From: Takakia lepidozioides
Taxonomy: Eukaryota > Streptophyta > Takakiopsida > Takakiales > Takakiaceae
Assembly: GCA_030704615.1 (NCBI GenBank)
Contig: CM060731.1
Coordinates: forward strand, 54,174,221 to 54,234,220
DNA length: 60,000 nucleotides
Reading direction: 5' to 3'
The notes under the pieces are model-generated. The model worked only from the letters and a program-made list of their open reading frames with translations. It had not been told where the DNA came from and did no database searches. Each line of letters begins with the position of its first letter. The stretch's first letter is position 1. This document shows, in pieces, positions 46,022 through 55,431 of this stretch. A program made the translations under genes and the position numbers.

Positions 46022-47821
46022 TCGCCCCCCTAGCTGGTGGATAGGTCCCTCTACCTCCAGATAGCTACAAGATGTAATAGCCACAGCCGTACTAAGTCCT
46101 CTATCACTGTCTCTATTGCACTCAAACCCTATAGACCAAGAGGCCGGGTACAAGAGTAGCCCCATCGTTAGTCGCCGTCTTGCAATCTGTGAACTATGAG
46201 TGCGTCGCACCCCAAAATGCCCCAACTCCTCATGGGCATGCCGCACTAACCGTGCCCGCTGTGTTGGGTGAGGCACAATCCTCACTCGACCATCCTCCCA
46301 CACTCGGAGCAGGTGTGTCCCCTCCCACTTGAACCTCTTGGCTCGTTGTAGGATCCGATCCCTCTCCTTGGCAGTCACAGTGGCTACAGTGTCTCCAGTG
46401 CGGAGGTAGTCCAACACAACTGAATCCTTATGTATATCTTTGGCGCCACTTTGCTCATTGCTGGCCTCAGGGTCCTCAGACACTTGATCTACAGTCATCT
46501 CTATTGCAGGTCCAACCTGGCCTTCCGCTGCCAAGATACAAAGAGATGCAGATGTATGCCATCCGGGCACCATCTCCTCGTCCGTCTCACCATGCCACCG
46601 AGCTCCAGTGTCATCCTGTTGGCTCGTGCATGGATTGCGACTCAACCCATCTGCATTGCGATTGACCAAACCCGGTCGATACACCACCTGAAAGTCATAC
46701 TCTTGAAGGATGAGTGCCCACCATGCAAGCTCCCCCGTAAGCTTGTCTAAATCCATCAACCACTTGAGTGGTTGGTGATCCGTGACAAGGGTGAAGAGAT
46801 TGCCGTATAGATAGCACCTGAAGTGTGCCACGGCCCACACTGCAACTAAGCATTCTCCCTCATATGAGCTATACTTAGACTCTGCAGCATTATTTGAGCG
46901 GCTAGCATAAGCCACTACGAACTCTCTTCCCTCATCATCCACCTGTGTGAGCACCGCTCCAAGCCCCAACATGCTCCAATCTGTATGCAGCTGAAAAGGA
47001 CGCCCCCTGATAGGTCGTCTCAAGATGGGCGCCGAGGTGAACCTCGCCTTGAGCTCTTGAAAAGCTTGTTCTTGCTCATCTTCCCACTGCCACTCCTGGT
47101 CCACCTTGGTCAGCTTGGTTAGAGCCTTTGCAATGGCACTAAATCCCTTAACAAACCGTCTGTAATAGTTTGCTAACCCCATGAAAGCTCGAACTCGGCT
47201 CACATCCGTGGGGCGTGGAACCTGTGCAATGGACTCTACCTTAGTCTGCTGTACCCCCAATCCTCCAGGATATATCATGTGACCCAGATACTCAATCTGG
47301 TTGTGGAAAAACTTGCACTTTCCCGGATGTAACTTCAATCCGTGCGGCCTCAAGCGCTCAAATACCCCCTGAAGGTGTCTCTCATGCTCCTCCACCGTAG
47401 CACTAAAGATGATGATGTCATCTATGTAGCACTGAGCAAACTCCACCCCTGCTAGAATCCTGTCCATGACTCTTTGAAACTCAGCGGGAGCGTTTTTAAG
47501 CCCTAATGGTAAGAACCGCCACTGGTATAGGCAATCCTTCCCGTGCTCATTGATCCCCCAGAATGCTGTCTTTTGCTTATCCGCCTCCTTGATCGGCAAC
47601 TGGTGATATCCGGATCGTAAATCCAACGTGCTAAAGACCTTGGAATGCCCAATGGCATCAAAGATCTCCTCTGGTGTCGGCATGGCATACCTATCGGACT
47701 TGGTCTGACGATTTACAGGCCGGTAATCACCGCACATACGTCTCTCCGTCCAATTATAGACATCCTTCTTGGCTGGCATCACTGTGGCTGAAGCATACTC
47801 TCCACCAGAGAGCTCCACCAA
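45956..47821 (-). CDS. pol: Pol part 2: reverse transcriptase, RNase H and truncated integrase
   Basis: 621-codon frame. Reverse transcriptase motifs in order: STLDLRSGYHQLPI (about residues 64-77), FLPLGLKNAPAEFQ (103-116), the catalytic YIDD box in CYIDDIIIFS (131-140), LHPGKCKFF and EYLGHMI, and the thumb YRRFVKGFS. RNase H follows with LHTDWSMLGLGAVL (Asp), YSSYEGECLVAVWA (Glu) and TDHQPLKWLM (Asp), then the linker YRPGLVNRNADGLSRNP. Integrase survives only as the first half of its HHCC zinc region (HEELGHFGVRRTHS); the DDE core is deleted and the frame continues into 3' non-coding sequence. The frame is continuous upstream with the methyltransferase frame across one TGA (near 47829) and one TAG (48125-48127). 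It belongs to the Ty3/Gypsy group; no chromodomain can be seen because of the deletion. Confidence 0.93.
   Translation of the reverse strand: MVELSGGEYASATVMPAKKDVYNWTERRMCGDYRPVNRQTKSDRYAMPTPEEIFDAIGHSKVFSTLDLRSGYHQLPIKEADKQKTAFWGINEHGKDCLYQWRFLPLGLKNAPAEFQRVMDRILAGVEFAQCYIDDIIIFSATVEEHERHLQGVFERLRPHGLKLHPGKCKFFHNQIEYLGHMIYPGGLGVQQTKVESIAQVPRPTDVSRVRAFMGLANYYRRFVKGFSAIAKALTKLTKVDQEWQWEDEQEQAFQELKARFTSAPILRRPIRGRPFQLHTDWSMLGLGAVLTQVDDEGREFVVAYASRSNNAAESKYSSYEGECLVAVWAVAHFRCYLYGNLFTLVTDHQPLKWLMDLDKLTGELAWWALILQEYDFQVVYRPGLVNRNADGLSRNPCTSQQDDTGARWHGETDEEMVPGWHTSASLCILAAEGQVGPAIEMTVDQVSEDPEASNEQSGAKDIHKDSVVLDYLRTGDTVATVTAKERDRILQRAKRFKWEGTHLLRVWEDGRVRIVPHPTQRARLVRHAHEELGHFGVRRTHSSQIARRRLTMGLLLYPASWSIGFECNRDSDRGLSTAVAITSCSYLEVEGPIHQLGGRLWQTTLLCIYVWCSLDSDVVV
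46022..46031 (-). promoter_or_regulatory. Polypurine tract
   Basis: In sense AGGGGGGCGA directly before TTGTGGCAGAC (segment A). Its position fits the plus-strand primer that defines the start of U3. Confidence 0.65.
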
Positions 47822-48124
47822 ACCTGCCTCTCAGAGATCTTGAGTCCTCATCTGAATCAAAGACCTCTCCATGTCACTGTATCTATAGGGTCTCCAAAAG
47901 ATTGGCGTGTCAGTGGCCAACTCAATACGGATCTCTTGACCCTTCAGTGTTCCCAAGTCCTTCAAACTGAAGGCAAAGCAATTCTTGTAAGCCCTCAGGA
48001 ACCGTCGTATACGTCGTCTCTCTCCTCCGGTGACAATGGGTCCAATGTCAGGCTCCCAATTGTCCTCCGTAACTGCAACTTTAAGTCCAGTGGGCTCAGA
48101 GGTAGAGGACGCGTCCCGTGGTTG

Positions 48125-50656
48125 CTATGCTGCAACCTCTTGAGCAGTACTCCCTTCCTGCTCAGTCAATGACAAGGCCTCATCCTGCCCCATCATCTCA
48201 TCATTGAGAACCTCCTCATCCCGAGAAAAATCCCCAACCTCATCTATCACAGCTGCCTTGGCTGCCAACTCCCTCTGAACCTCGAGCACCTCCCACGTGT
48301 GCCATGGATGTCTACACCCCGTGGTCCTCACTGGCTCGCCCCCACTCGCTGCTTGTACCGTCTCGGTAGGTAGAGAGACCGTCAAGGGAAGTGCACTCCG
48401 CACTCTACGTTGCTCAGCCATAGCCAAGATGATAATCCAGGTCAAGCAATTGAGATCCATTGCTTGCCCCAACACCTGACGACGTGATTCCTCAGAAAGA
48501 GAAGGCACCGCCGTGGTCCCAGTGGAAAATCCCATAGCCCGCTCTCGCTCGTCGGCATTAGGCTCCACTAACAGTTGCAACTGAGCATCCCACAGGAGGC
48601 CAGGTCCACCATCCCGAAAAGCATGGGATCCTGGGAAGCTGAGCAGTGTAGGTAATGTTGCTCGTGGTTGACCCACCCTGTTGACCACTGCCAAAGGCAA
48701 ACGGTCATCGTGTCTCACACGTTGAGACTGCCTCCCTGTGTCCAAAATGCTGTCCACTATGAGGTGTGTTGGCCGCTGCACCCCATCAAATGCACGCTTG
48801 AGCAGTGCGGGTGGCATCAAGTTAGTCCACCATAGCCGTGGACGATGAGCCCATGATCCCACTGCAGCTGCATCCAGTAGCACTGCTAACCCAAGCCACG
48901 ACCGGACTTGATGCATATTGGCTATCATCCTGGCCCGAGAATCGCCCATCAGTGGCACATTCTCCAAGATGTATGCTGGCGATACAGCTTGATAAAGTTG
49001 CAAATGGCGCAAAATCCGCACCATCTCCCAAAACAGACCCGTCCTCGAGTCTCGCAATCCATTGCCATGCCCGGCTAATGAATGCCCTTGGCAGAGCCAA
49101 CCTGCCACTACCAGATCAATGGAGCCAACCTGCTCCAAATCCGGCGCCCCCAGCAACGAAATGTCTGCTAGCAAGGCTTGTTGGTATCCACGAACTGCAG
49201 ACACTGGCAACAAAGCAGGGTACTGCTGTACCAACTGAGCAACATGGCGCAGTGAGACGCGTCGTGCAGTCTCATCCCTCTCCACATACAGGTAATGCCT
49301 TACCCGCACACCTGCATGTAGCACAACAGCCAATCCGGTGCTGATCCCGCCAAACAAGTCCAGAAGGCAAATGCCTTTATCCATATACTGCCACACAATA
49401 GGTGTGGTATCCAATGGTGACAACTGAGGTGGTCTTGGTGCAATACCCGCACTCTCCTCCTCTCCTGACGGTACAAAAGCCTCTACCCAGGCTTGTTGCA
49501 CCCGTCGATCAGCAACCTGCTGCAAATCCTTGCTCGAACCCCACAATGGAGTGTGAGCAACCATGGCAGGCAACTCTGCCATACCATGTATGTCATCCTG
49601 CTCTGCTGGAGGTGGCACATCCTCTGCATGGGCATTGCCTTCCAGCAACTCTCCAGGCCAACTAACTGCAGCTGTAAACGCGGCTAGTGGTGGCATCTTA
49701 CCCCGTTGGGCAGCCGCAATACCCCCAATGAATATCACAGGGAGCTGTGCACGACGACCATCCCCTGACTGCCATCCAAGCCTGTAGAATGCTGACTCCT
49801 CCCAAAAGTCCAGGGTGAAGCCCATGGGGTATAACACTGCCCCACCAACGAGGACATCGTAAGAGACCGCGTCTGTCACAATGGCCTTGGCTCGTATCAC
49901 TGAGCCATCTGTAGGGTGATCCGGCTGTAGTCTAATGGCCAACTGATGCCGTGTCATGCCCCGAGCCTGCTCTAATCCTCCCAGAGATGTCTGTATCTGG
50001 AAAGGACAAGGCTCCATATCCGCCTCCATGAGGCCCAAACCTGCAATAGCAGCTCTGCCCAACATCAGTGGCTGAGCTCCCGAGTCCAACAAGACCCGCA
50101 GTGGCCGGTACTTCTTGTCTGCCGGTCCACTCAAAGAGAAAATGCCATCCTCGTTGTCTAACAAGACAACTCCAGGTGTCACCATGGCGCGCTCAAAGGC
50201 TGGCCTAGCTAGCAGCTCCGTCAACCTGGCAGCTGCAGCTTGCCAGGGCGCAGCCATGGCAGTCTTGACCCTCAAATCCGAGGACTCCTCTGCCACTACA
50301 CCTTCCACTAACTCCGCAGAAGATGAAGTGACCTCCCCACTCTCGCACAGTGTTGCTGCTAGTCTGAACACTGCAGCTGGTCTTACCCCCGGCGTCGCAA
50401 TCATGGTTGCCGAGAACAGTGGGGCTTGACACACAGAGGTGGCTGCCCCCAACAATATACCGGCTGCACTAGCCTTGGCAGCAGGTGTCAGTGCTGCACG
50501 TGTAGCTCTCCCCAATGGCATAGAAACCTCCGCCTCGGTAACAGTCGGGCGAGAACTAGGTGCCATGGATGGCGTTGACACTGTCTCCGCCAAGGTGAAT
50601 GACTGAGGCAGCCTCGCCTGACGGCTTGCCTCTCCACGTTGTGGATCCAACTCCAC
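48125..50656 (-). CDS. Pol part 1: aspartic protease and C5-cytosine DNA methyltransferase-like domain
   Basis: 843-codon frame. Residues 188-205 hold a retroviral-type protease active site, VLLDSGAQPLMLG. Residues about 429-735 form a cytosine-C5 methyltransferase-like domain with motifs in canonical order: I LLDLFGGISTG (431-441; cofactor binding), II-like YLYVERD (455-461), IV VVAGWLCQGHSLAG (516-529; catalytic Cys522), VI ILENV (563-567; catalytic Glu565), VIII AHRPRLWWTN (603-612), IX-like ERERAMGF (703-710) and X-like RRQVLGQAMDLN (725-736). The Pro normally before the catalytic Cys is Leu here. The domain would transfer a methyl group from S-adenosylmethionine to cytosine if active. 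It is followed by a short acidic tail, a TAG stop and then the RT frame, so it was part of one Gag-Pol polyprotein. Activity is unproven. Confidence 0.88.
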   Translation of the reverse strand: MELDPQRGEASRQARLPQSFTLAETVSTPSMAPSSRPTVTEAEVSMPLGRATRAALTPAAKASAAGILLGAATSVCQAPLFSATMIATPGVRPAAVFRLAATLCESGEVTSSSAELVEGVVAEESSDLRVKTAMAAPWQAAAARLTELLARPAFERAMVTPGVVLLDNEDGIFSLSGPADKKYRPLRVLLDSGAQPLMLGRAAIAGLGLMEADMEPCPFQIQTSLGGLEQARGMTRHQLAIRLQPDHPTDGSVIRAKAIVTDAVSYDVLVGGAVLYPMGFTLDFWEESAFYRLGWQSGDGRRAQLPVIFIGGIAAAQRGKMPPLAAFTAAVSWPGELLEGNAHAEDVPPPAEQDDIHGMAELPAMVAHTPLWGSSKDLQQVADRRVQQAWVEAFVPSGEEESAGIAPRPPQLSPLDTTPIVWQYMDKGICLLDLFGGISTGLAVVLHAGVRVRHYLYVERDETARRVSLRHVAQLVQQYPALLPVSAVRGYQQALLADISLLGAPDLEQVGSIDLVVAGWLCQGHSLAGHGNGLRDSRTGLFWEMVRILRHLQLYQAVSPAYILENVPLMGDSRARMIANMHQVRSWLGLAVLLDAAAVGSWAHRPRLWWTNLMPPALLKRAFDGVQRPTHLIVDSILDTGRQSQRVRHDDRLPLAVVNRVGQPRATLPTLLSFPGSHAFRDGGPGLLWDAQLQLLVEPNADERERAMGFSTGTTAVPSLSEESRRQVLGQAMDLNCLTWIIILAMAEQRRVRSALPLTVSLPTETVQAASGGEPVRTTGCRHPWHTWEVLEVQRELAAKAAVIDEVGDFSRDEEVLNDEMMGQDEALSLTEQEGSTAQEVAA

Positions 50657-50659
50657 CTC

Positions 50660-52218
50660 TGCACCTCGTGGCTCAGGAACTCGTGTTGCTCCTCAAGTCA
50701 CGGCTGCAGCAGACTCCACCTGCTCTAGTGGTAGTGCTGCTCCGCACATGAATCCCATGCCTCCCATATCTCATCCCTCAGGAACAGGAGGTGGACCATC
50801 CCGCCTGGGAGCCGGTACTGCCTGAGCTGTAGCCATGGCAGCGAGCCTCTGCTCTAGCTGCTGAAGCCGGTTGGCCATGCCTTGGTCAACACCCTAACCT
50901 CTGCGTCCTTGGCCTGCACCTCGTGCCCGACCACCTCGTCCTCTCTAGGCTGGTCCACCTCGCCCCCGGCCACCATTGTTCCCTTGGAACTGGCCTGGGC
51001 GCAACTCAGGATGCAAGTCATAACACTGGGCATCTCCATGCCCATACTTGCCACAATGCCCACACTGCAACTGTGCAGGCTGTACTTGTGCCGGCCTTTT
51101 GCCACTCTCTGGGCAATCTCTTTTGACATGGGGTCCTCCACATGTCCAACATATCACCCCTGGTTGCTGTTGGCCTGCAAAAGATGCCACGGGCCTCTGC
51201 ACCTGAGGTCCCCTGTAAGCTCCATGGAACTTGGACTGGGCAACCTTGCCCCCCTGACCACGCTGTTGGGCATTACCTTGTGCCTGTGGGCTGGCAGCTG
51301 CGCCTCGTGAGCGGACTGAAACACATCTGCTAATGTGGGTTGGGCTGCTTGTAACAGGGTTGCATCTCGCACCCTTCTCTTGAGCTCCTTGTCCAGAATT
51401 CCATACCAAAACTGGATTGCCTGAGCTTCAGTAACCCCTTGGGTCACACTTATCAAGCGCTTCATACGAGTGTACGCCTCTCACAGGCTCTCACTGGGTT
51501 TGCGCTGGAAGTCTTGCAAACTTCGCAGCTTCTCTGTCCGTACACCTTGGTAGTTCCTCCGCAACTCCTGGAAGAACTCCACCACCGGGTTGAATCTAGG
51601 CACATGTGTTGTAGTCGTGGCAGGAGGAGTAGTAGCACCTTTTGAACTGGTACCACTTGTTCCACTACTAGTGCTGGCAGTGGGAGATATTGGTACTGAT
51701 GCAGCTACTGGTCGCGTCGTGCCTCGAGTAATGGAGACGTAGTCAGGTGACCAATACATCCTCCACTCCTCAATCTCTGCTTTATGTCCTCGCCTGAACT
51801 CGTGGTAATCGTCCATAGGCGGGCCTTCCAAATGCTGGAACAGTCCCTTCCACGCCATGAATGGGGTGAATAGCTATGGATTGCGCATCTGCTGCAAATC
51901 ACACCAGCTGTCGTACTCCTGGATAAAGTCATCCAACTCGATTGTGCCCACAGCTCCAGAGTACCTACGAGGCCCCTTGGTAGCTCCATACATCTCCTCC
52001 ATGTCGTCCCACAACAATGGCGAATGAAACTGCACACCTGTTGATGAAGCCTCCGAGTCTGTGTCTGATTCTGCACTAGTTGAGGGTGGAGGTGAAGGTG
52101 GTCTGAAACGAACACGTCGTCTGGTGAACCCACTCTCACTGCTACTGCCTATAGCCGTACTCCCCTCAGAACCCCTGGGTAACTCCGTGATGACACTCAC
52201 AATGTGCACCTCCCCCAC
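50660..52218 (-). pseudogene. gag: gag, interrupted
   Basis: The start ATG is at 52218 (MGEVHIVSVITELPRG). A Ser/Pro/acidic-rich N-terminal part follows, then a capsid-like region with MAWKGLFQHLEGPPMDDYHE, VVEFFQELRRNYQGV and FWYGILDKELKRRV (to about 51300). After a frameshift comes a nucleocapsid with two zinc knuckles, CWTCGGPHVKRDC (CX2CX3HX4C) and CGHCGKYGHGDAQC (CX2CX4HX4C), and an RGRG-rich tail. In-frame stops lie at about 51873 (TAG), 51480 (TGA), 50947 (TAG), 50896 (TAG), 50774 (TGA) and 50695 (TGA). The knuckle frame is the same as the downstream protease frame, so the ancestral element had a single Gag-Pol frame. Confidence 0.8.
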
Positions 52219-54994
52219 GTGACACTATAAGACTCTAGTACTATTTCTAATGGTGACACGGGTGGGCACCTGTTGCAGTTTAAGGGTCATATCCCAGTGG
52301 CTCAGGGCACCTGCACCTGCATCCACCGCAAGAACTCATATGGTTGGCTGGTCATCAACCCAATCTCACCATAGAAGAAACACTGGTGGTCTTGCTGGTC
52401 ATGAGTTCCTTGGGAAACATAAATCTTGCCCCCTTGTGTGCACAGGCTAAGAGACGAGACCTGCCCTTCAATTACGTCCTCATTTCCCCTAGCCATACAA
52501 GGAGTACATCCCCAGATTTATCTCTCATGTAGACCAGAATCTAGAAATAGGATTGTGGATCTTTCATGGCACACTCACTCTCTAAAAATTCCACAGTTCA
52601 ACAAAACACCAACGATCGCAGATAATCGACCAGGTGAAAGCAGCTTTCCCAGCCACAATCACAAGTAGCATAAAGATTTGTGAGACTCCTGGTTTTGCAG
52701 TGTTGATGATATGCCAGCAATGGGCTCCCCGGTCTAGATAGGTAGATATCCCCTTTCTGTAGCTATCCCCTCAAAAACTGGGTCAAACGGAGCTCATTTG
52801 ACGAAGATATGACCAACCAGGCTCTTTAAACATAACACATGTTTTTTTTTTTTTTAACAAGACAAAACAAATACAAGGAAAACTTTTTTTTTTTTCTTTT
52901 TTTCTTTTTTTTCAATACTTGTCTTGGTTCCCTGTTCCCTGGTTCCCTAAGAATTCCTTAGATTCTTAACTCAATCTCTCCACAGTGGAATTACCACGAT
53001 AAAGGTAATGTCCTCATTGGTATGCCAAATTTTCAAAACGAGAACACCTTGTTGAAGCTGCTGCTGTCAATGCCATCTTATCGTTGTTGTATGAGAGCCC
53101 ATGTCTACTGCCCTGTCAGAGTGACCACAACCAGGATGGTTTTCCGCAACCATTCATGTACTGGGCAAATACATATCAACCACAGCAATAAGACCATCAC
53201 GTTCAATTTGTGATTTCCAAGGTGGTGCTAATACCTTCATCGACCATTGGCATATACCCCAAGAGCAGCCTGAAGATCGCCATAGCAGAGAGGGTTACAG
53301 TATACGCTGGTGTTGTAAACGCTCAAGCTCTCCAGGACCTCAAACACCACTCTAAACTGGCTTAGGGTGGTTATTACATCCCCATGACCAGGGACATGCA
53401 CAGAACCAAGGCGATGGGATGAAGCTGCCCCATCTTGAGAACTGATAGCGGGCTTCCAACTGAACGCAAAATCAAAAGGGAGAAGCTCGGCCTGGTGTAC
53501 CACTTCAAGGACCAAGTGATATAATTGGACCTGCACCTGCTGGTGGCCGAAATGCCAAATGTACTACAATGTTTTTTTCCTTTTTGTCTCACAATTTCTA
53601 ACTGCAACTCCGGATCAAAGCACCGCTGGTCATGTATGTAGAGCCTCACCTGGTCTTCTTTCACTAGGCTGCAATGTTAATATATGAGATCACCCCGTCT
53701 CACAAACATTAATGCCGCCACTGTCGCCTAGACCTGATGCAAGATCTGATCGCAAAGCAGGCTACGCGGCTGGTCCTTCCCTGTGTACATCTATCTCAAG
53801 TCACACACGCCGCATCTCATGCTTCTACTGCTGATCAGCTTTTCCTTGCTGGACAGCAGCTTACGCACTTGCTACAAAATCTAGCCTGACCCTGTCCATC
53901 CATTTGCTAAGATAAGAAAGCTTGCTTCCTCGCAATGTGCAGCTAGACAACCTCTGTAGGTGCCGGTAGTGGCTGAGCAGCTGGAGCATCCTCAACTGGA
54001 GCTGCACTCTGGGGCCTGTCTGCGGGCAATTCTGCCATTGCAGAGGCCTCCTCTGGGCCTGCTTGCTCATCGGTGGTGAGGTCTTGCTGCGAACGTTGAG
54101 CGGCAGCACCCTCCTCCGGTACCAAATCGAGATCAACGGTCGATCCCATTCAACCAGCCCACAACTACTCCTTCATAGTGGCTGGCTATGGTCCAATTTG
54201 ACAGTGTACTTGAAAAACGGGCTGTGTTTCTTGTCTTTCCACACCCACTCCCCGGAATCAAATTGGCGAAGGTAACTGGTGCCTGAAGGAACCAATGCAG
54301 GAAGGGGTTGGTGTGTAGGCCGTTCACAAGAGAAGGGTTCACCTGGCCTGTTGCTAAGCAGAAAACCCTGATAGCATAATATGGATTTTCCGGAATGTCA
54401 GCAAAGATTGGCCCGAAAAGGGAACCTGAGGACCTGACCTTGAACTTCCAACCCTGCAGCAAATGGCCATTGCGAGAGACAGCAAACAATGCAGACTTGC
54501 TGCCCTGCAAATCGGAACTAACCCAAGCCGGGAGAGACCTAATATTTTCATGGAAAGGAAGCCAGTCCCACTCATGCTGGCGGAATATCGCTGGTCACCA
54601 AATCCCAGCCAGCGCTTTACCTTCGGTGGAACAATCCAACTCACAAAGAATAGGCAGAGCAGAGCAGAGGAGAGGCTAGAGCAGAGGCTGATAGGTGGCA
54701 GACCTCCTAGCTCTCTAGCAGCCCGCCGTAGGTTGAACCTTCCACCCTGAGCCTAGCATGCTTGAAGAAGGGCGGGAATCTTCCAGCTCACTCCTTCTTC
54801 CTAGCCTCTACCAGCACCAGCGCAGGTATAAAACGGCTGTTAAGTAATGCTCAGCAACCACCTGCAGTTGAGATAACATCAACTGTACCTTCTCCAATTG
54901 GGTTTACCAGCAACCTCATTTCCATTCGGCTGTGGCTCGACCTACTGTCGACTGCGAAAGACCATCAGATGCGCTGCAACACTACATCCCGAGC
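52219..54994 (-). other. Retrotransposon leader with open frames of unknown origin
   Basis: Non-gag sequence between the leader P-protein piece and gag. Minus-strand frames that look coding but match nothing I recognise: 52496-52302 (GKIYVSQGTHDQQDHQCFF), 53664-53237 in two frames (QLYHLVLEVVHQAELLPFDF and ISSQDGAASSHRLGSVHVPG), 54149-53943 (acidic, Ala/Pro-rich), and 54644-54133 (RNGHLLQGWKFKVRSSGS, FADIPENPYYAIRV). Poly(A)/poly(T) runs lie at 52843-52915. These may be captured host exons or an old upstream gene of the element. Confidence 0.5.
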
Positions 54995-55190
54995 TTAGTC
55001 GAAAAGACTGAAACCCATGTCATCATCAGACTCCTCCTTCGTTTCCTCCTTTTCTCCGGCAGGTGCAGCAGCAGCACCTCCACCAGAGGAAGCCACCACA
55101 ACCAGGGATGACGCCACCCCAAACTGTTTGCACTTCGTGATCCAGCCACTCCCGACTGTTTTGGGTCCGAATCCAAAAGTTTACACGAGT
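54995..55190 (-). pseudogene. C-terminal piece of a 60S acidic ribosomal P-protein gene in the retrotransposon leader
   Basis: The minus-strand frame ends AAAAPAGEKEETKEESDDD then MGFSLFD and TAA (54997-54995). This is the diagnostic shared tail of eukaryotic ribosomal stalk P proteins, preceded by the Ala/Gly-rich hinge. The upstream part does not keep a clear P1, P2 or P3 body. Its place between the 5' LTR and gag shows capture of a host sequence by the element, or an older insertion. Confidence 0.8.
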
Positions 55191-55414
55191 CTCGTCTCCC
55201 TCCGTCCTAGTGAAAGAGAGTAGGGAAGCAAACTATCAAAGTCTTCAACCTCCACACCTCTTGGTTTTCAAACTCACGAGCAGAGACGACAACTAAATCT
55301 GCGCGCACAGCCCATGGAAACAGCAGGGCCAGATGGACTCCCGCCCCAAGATATATATTATAATAATGCTAAAACAAACATTGTATCTAGCTTAGCACCA
55401 GCACATTAGATAAC

Positions 55415-55431
55415 GCTCATCTCTCTCGAGT
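55415..55431 (-). promoter_or_regulatory. Putative self-priming primer-binding site
   Basis: In sense ACTCGAGAGAGATGAGC starts with the last base of the 5' LTR. It is not complementary to initiator tRNA-Met. It is perfectly complementary (17 of 17) to 55632-55616 inside the same LTR, the arrangement known from Tf1-type self-priming retroelements. Confidence 0.65.

Noticed and set aside
48838-49344. 168-codon plus-strand frame opposite the methyltransferase
   Set aside because: It is the antisense shadow of a long GC-rich coding frame that has clear motifs on the minus strand.
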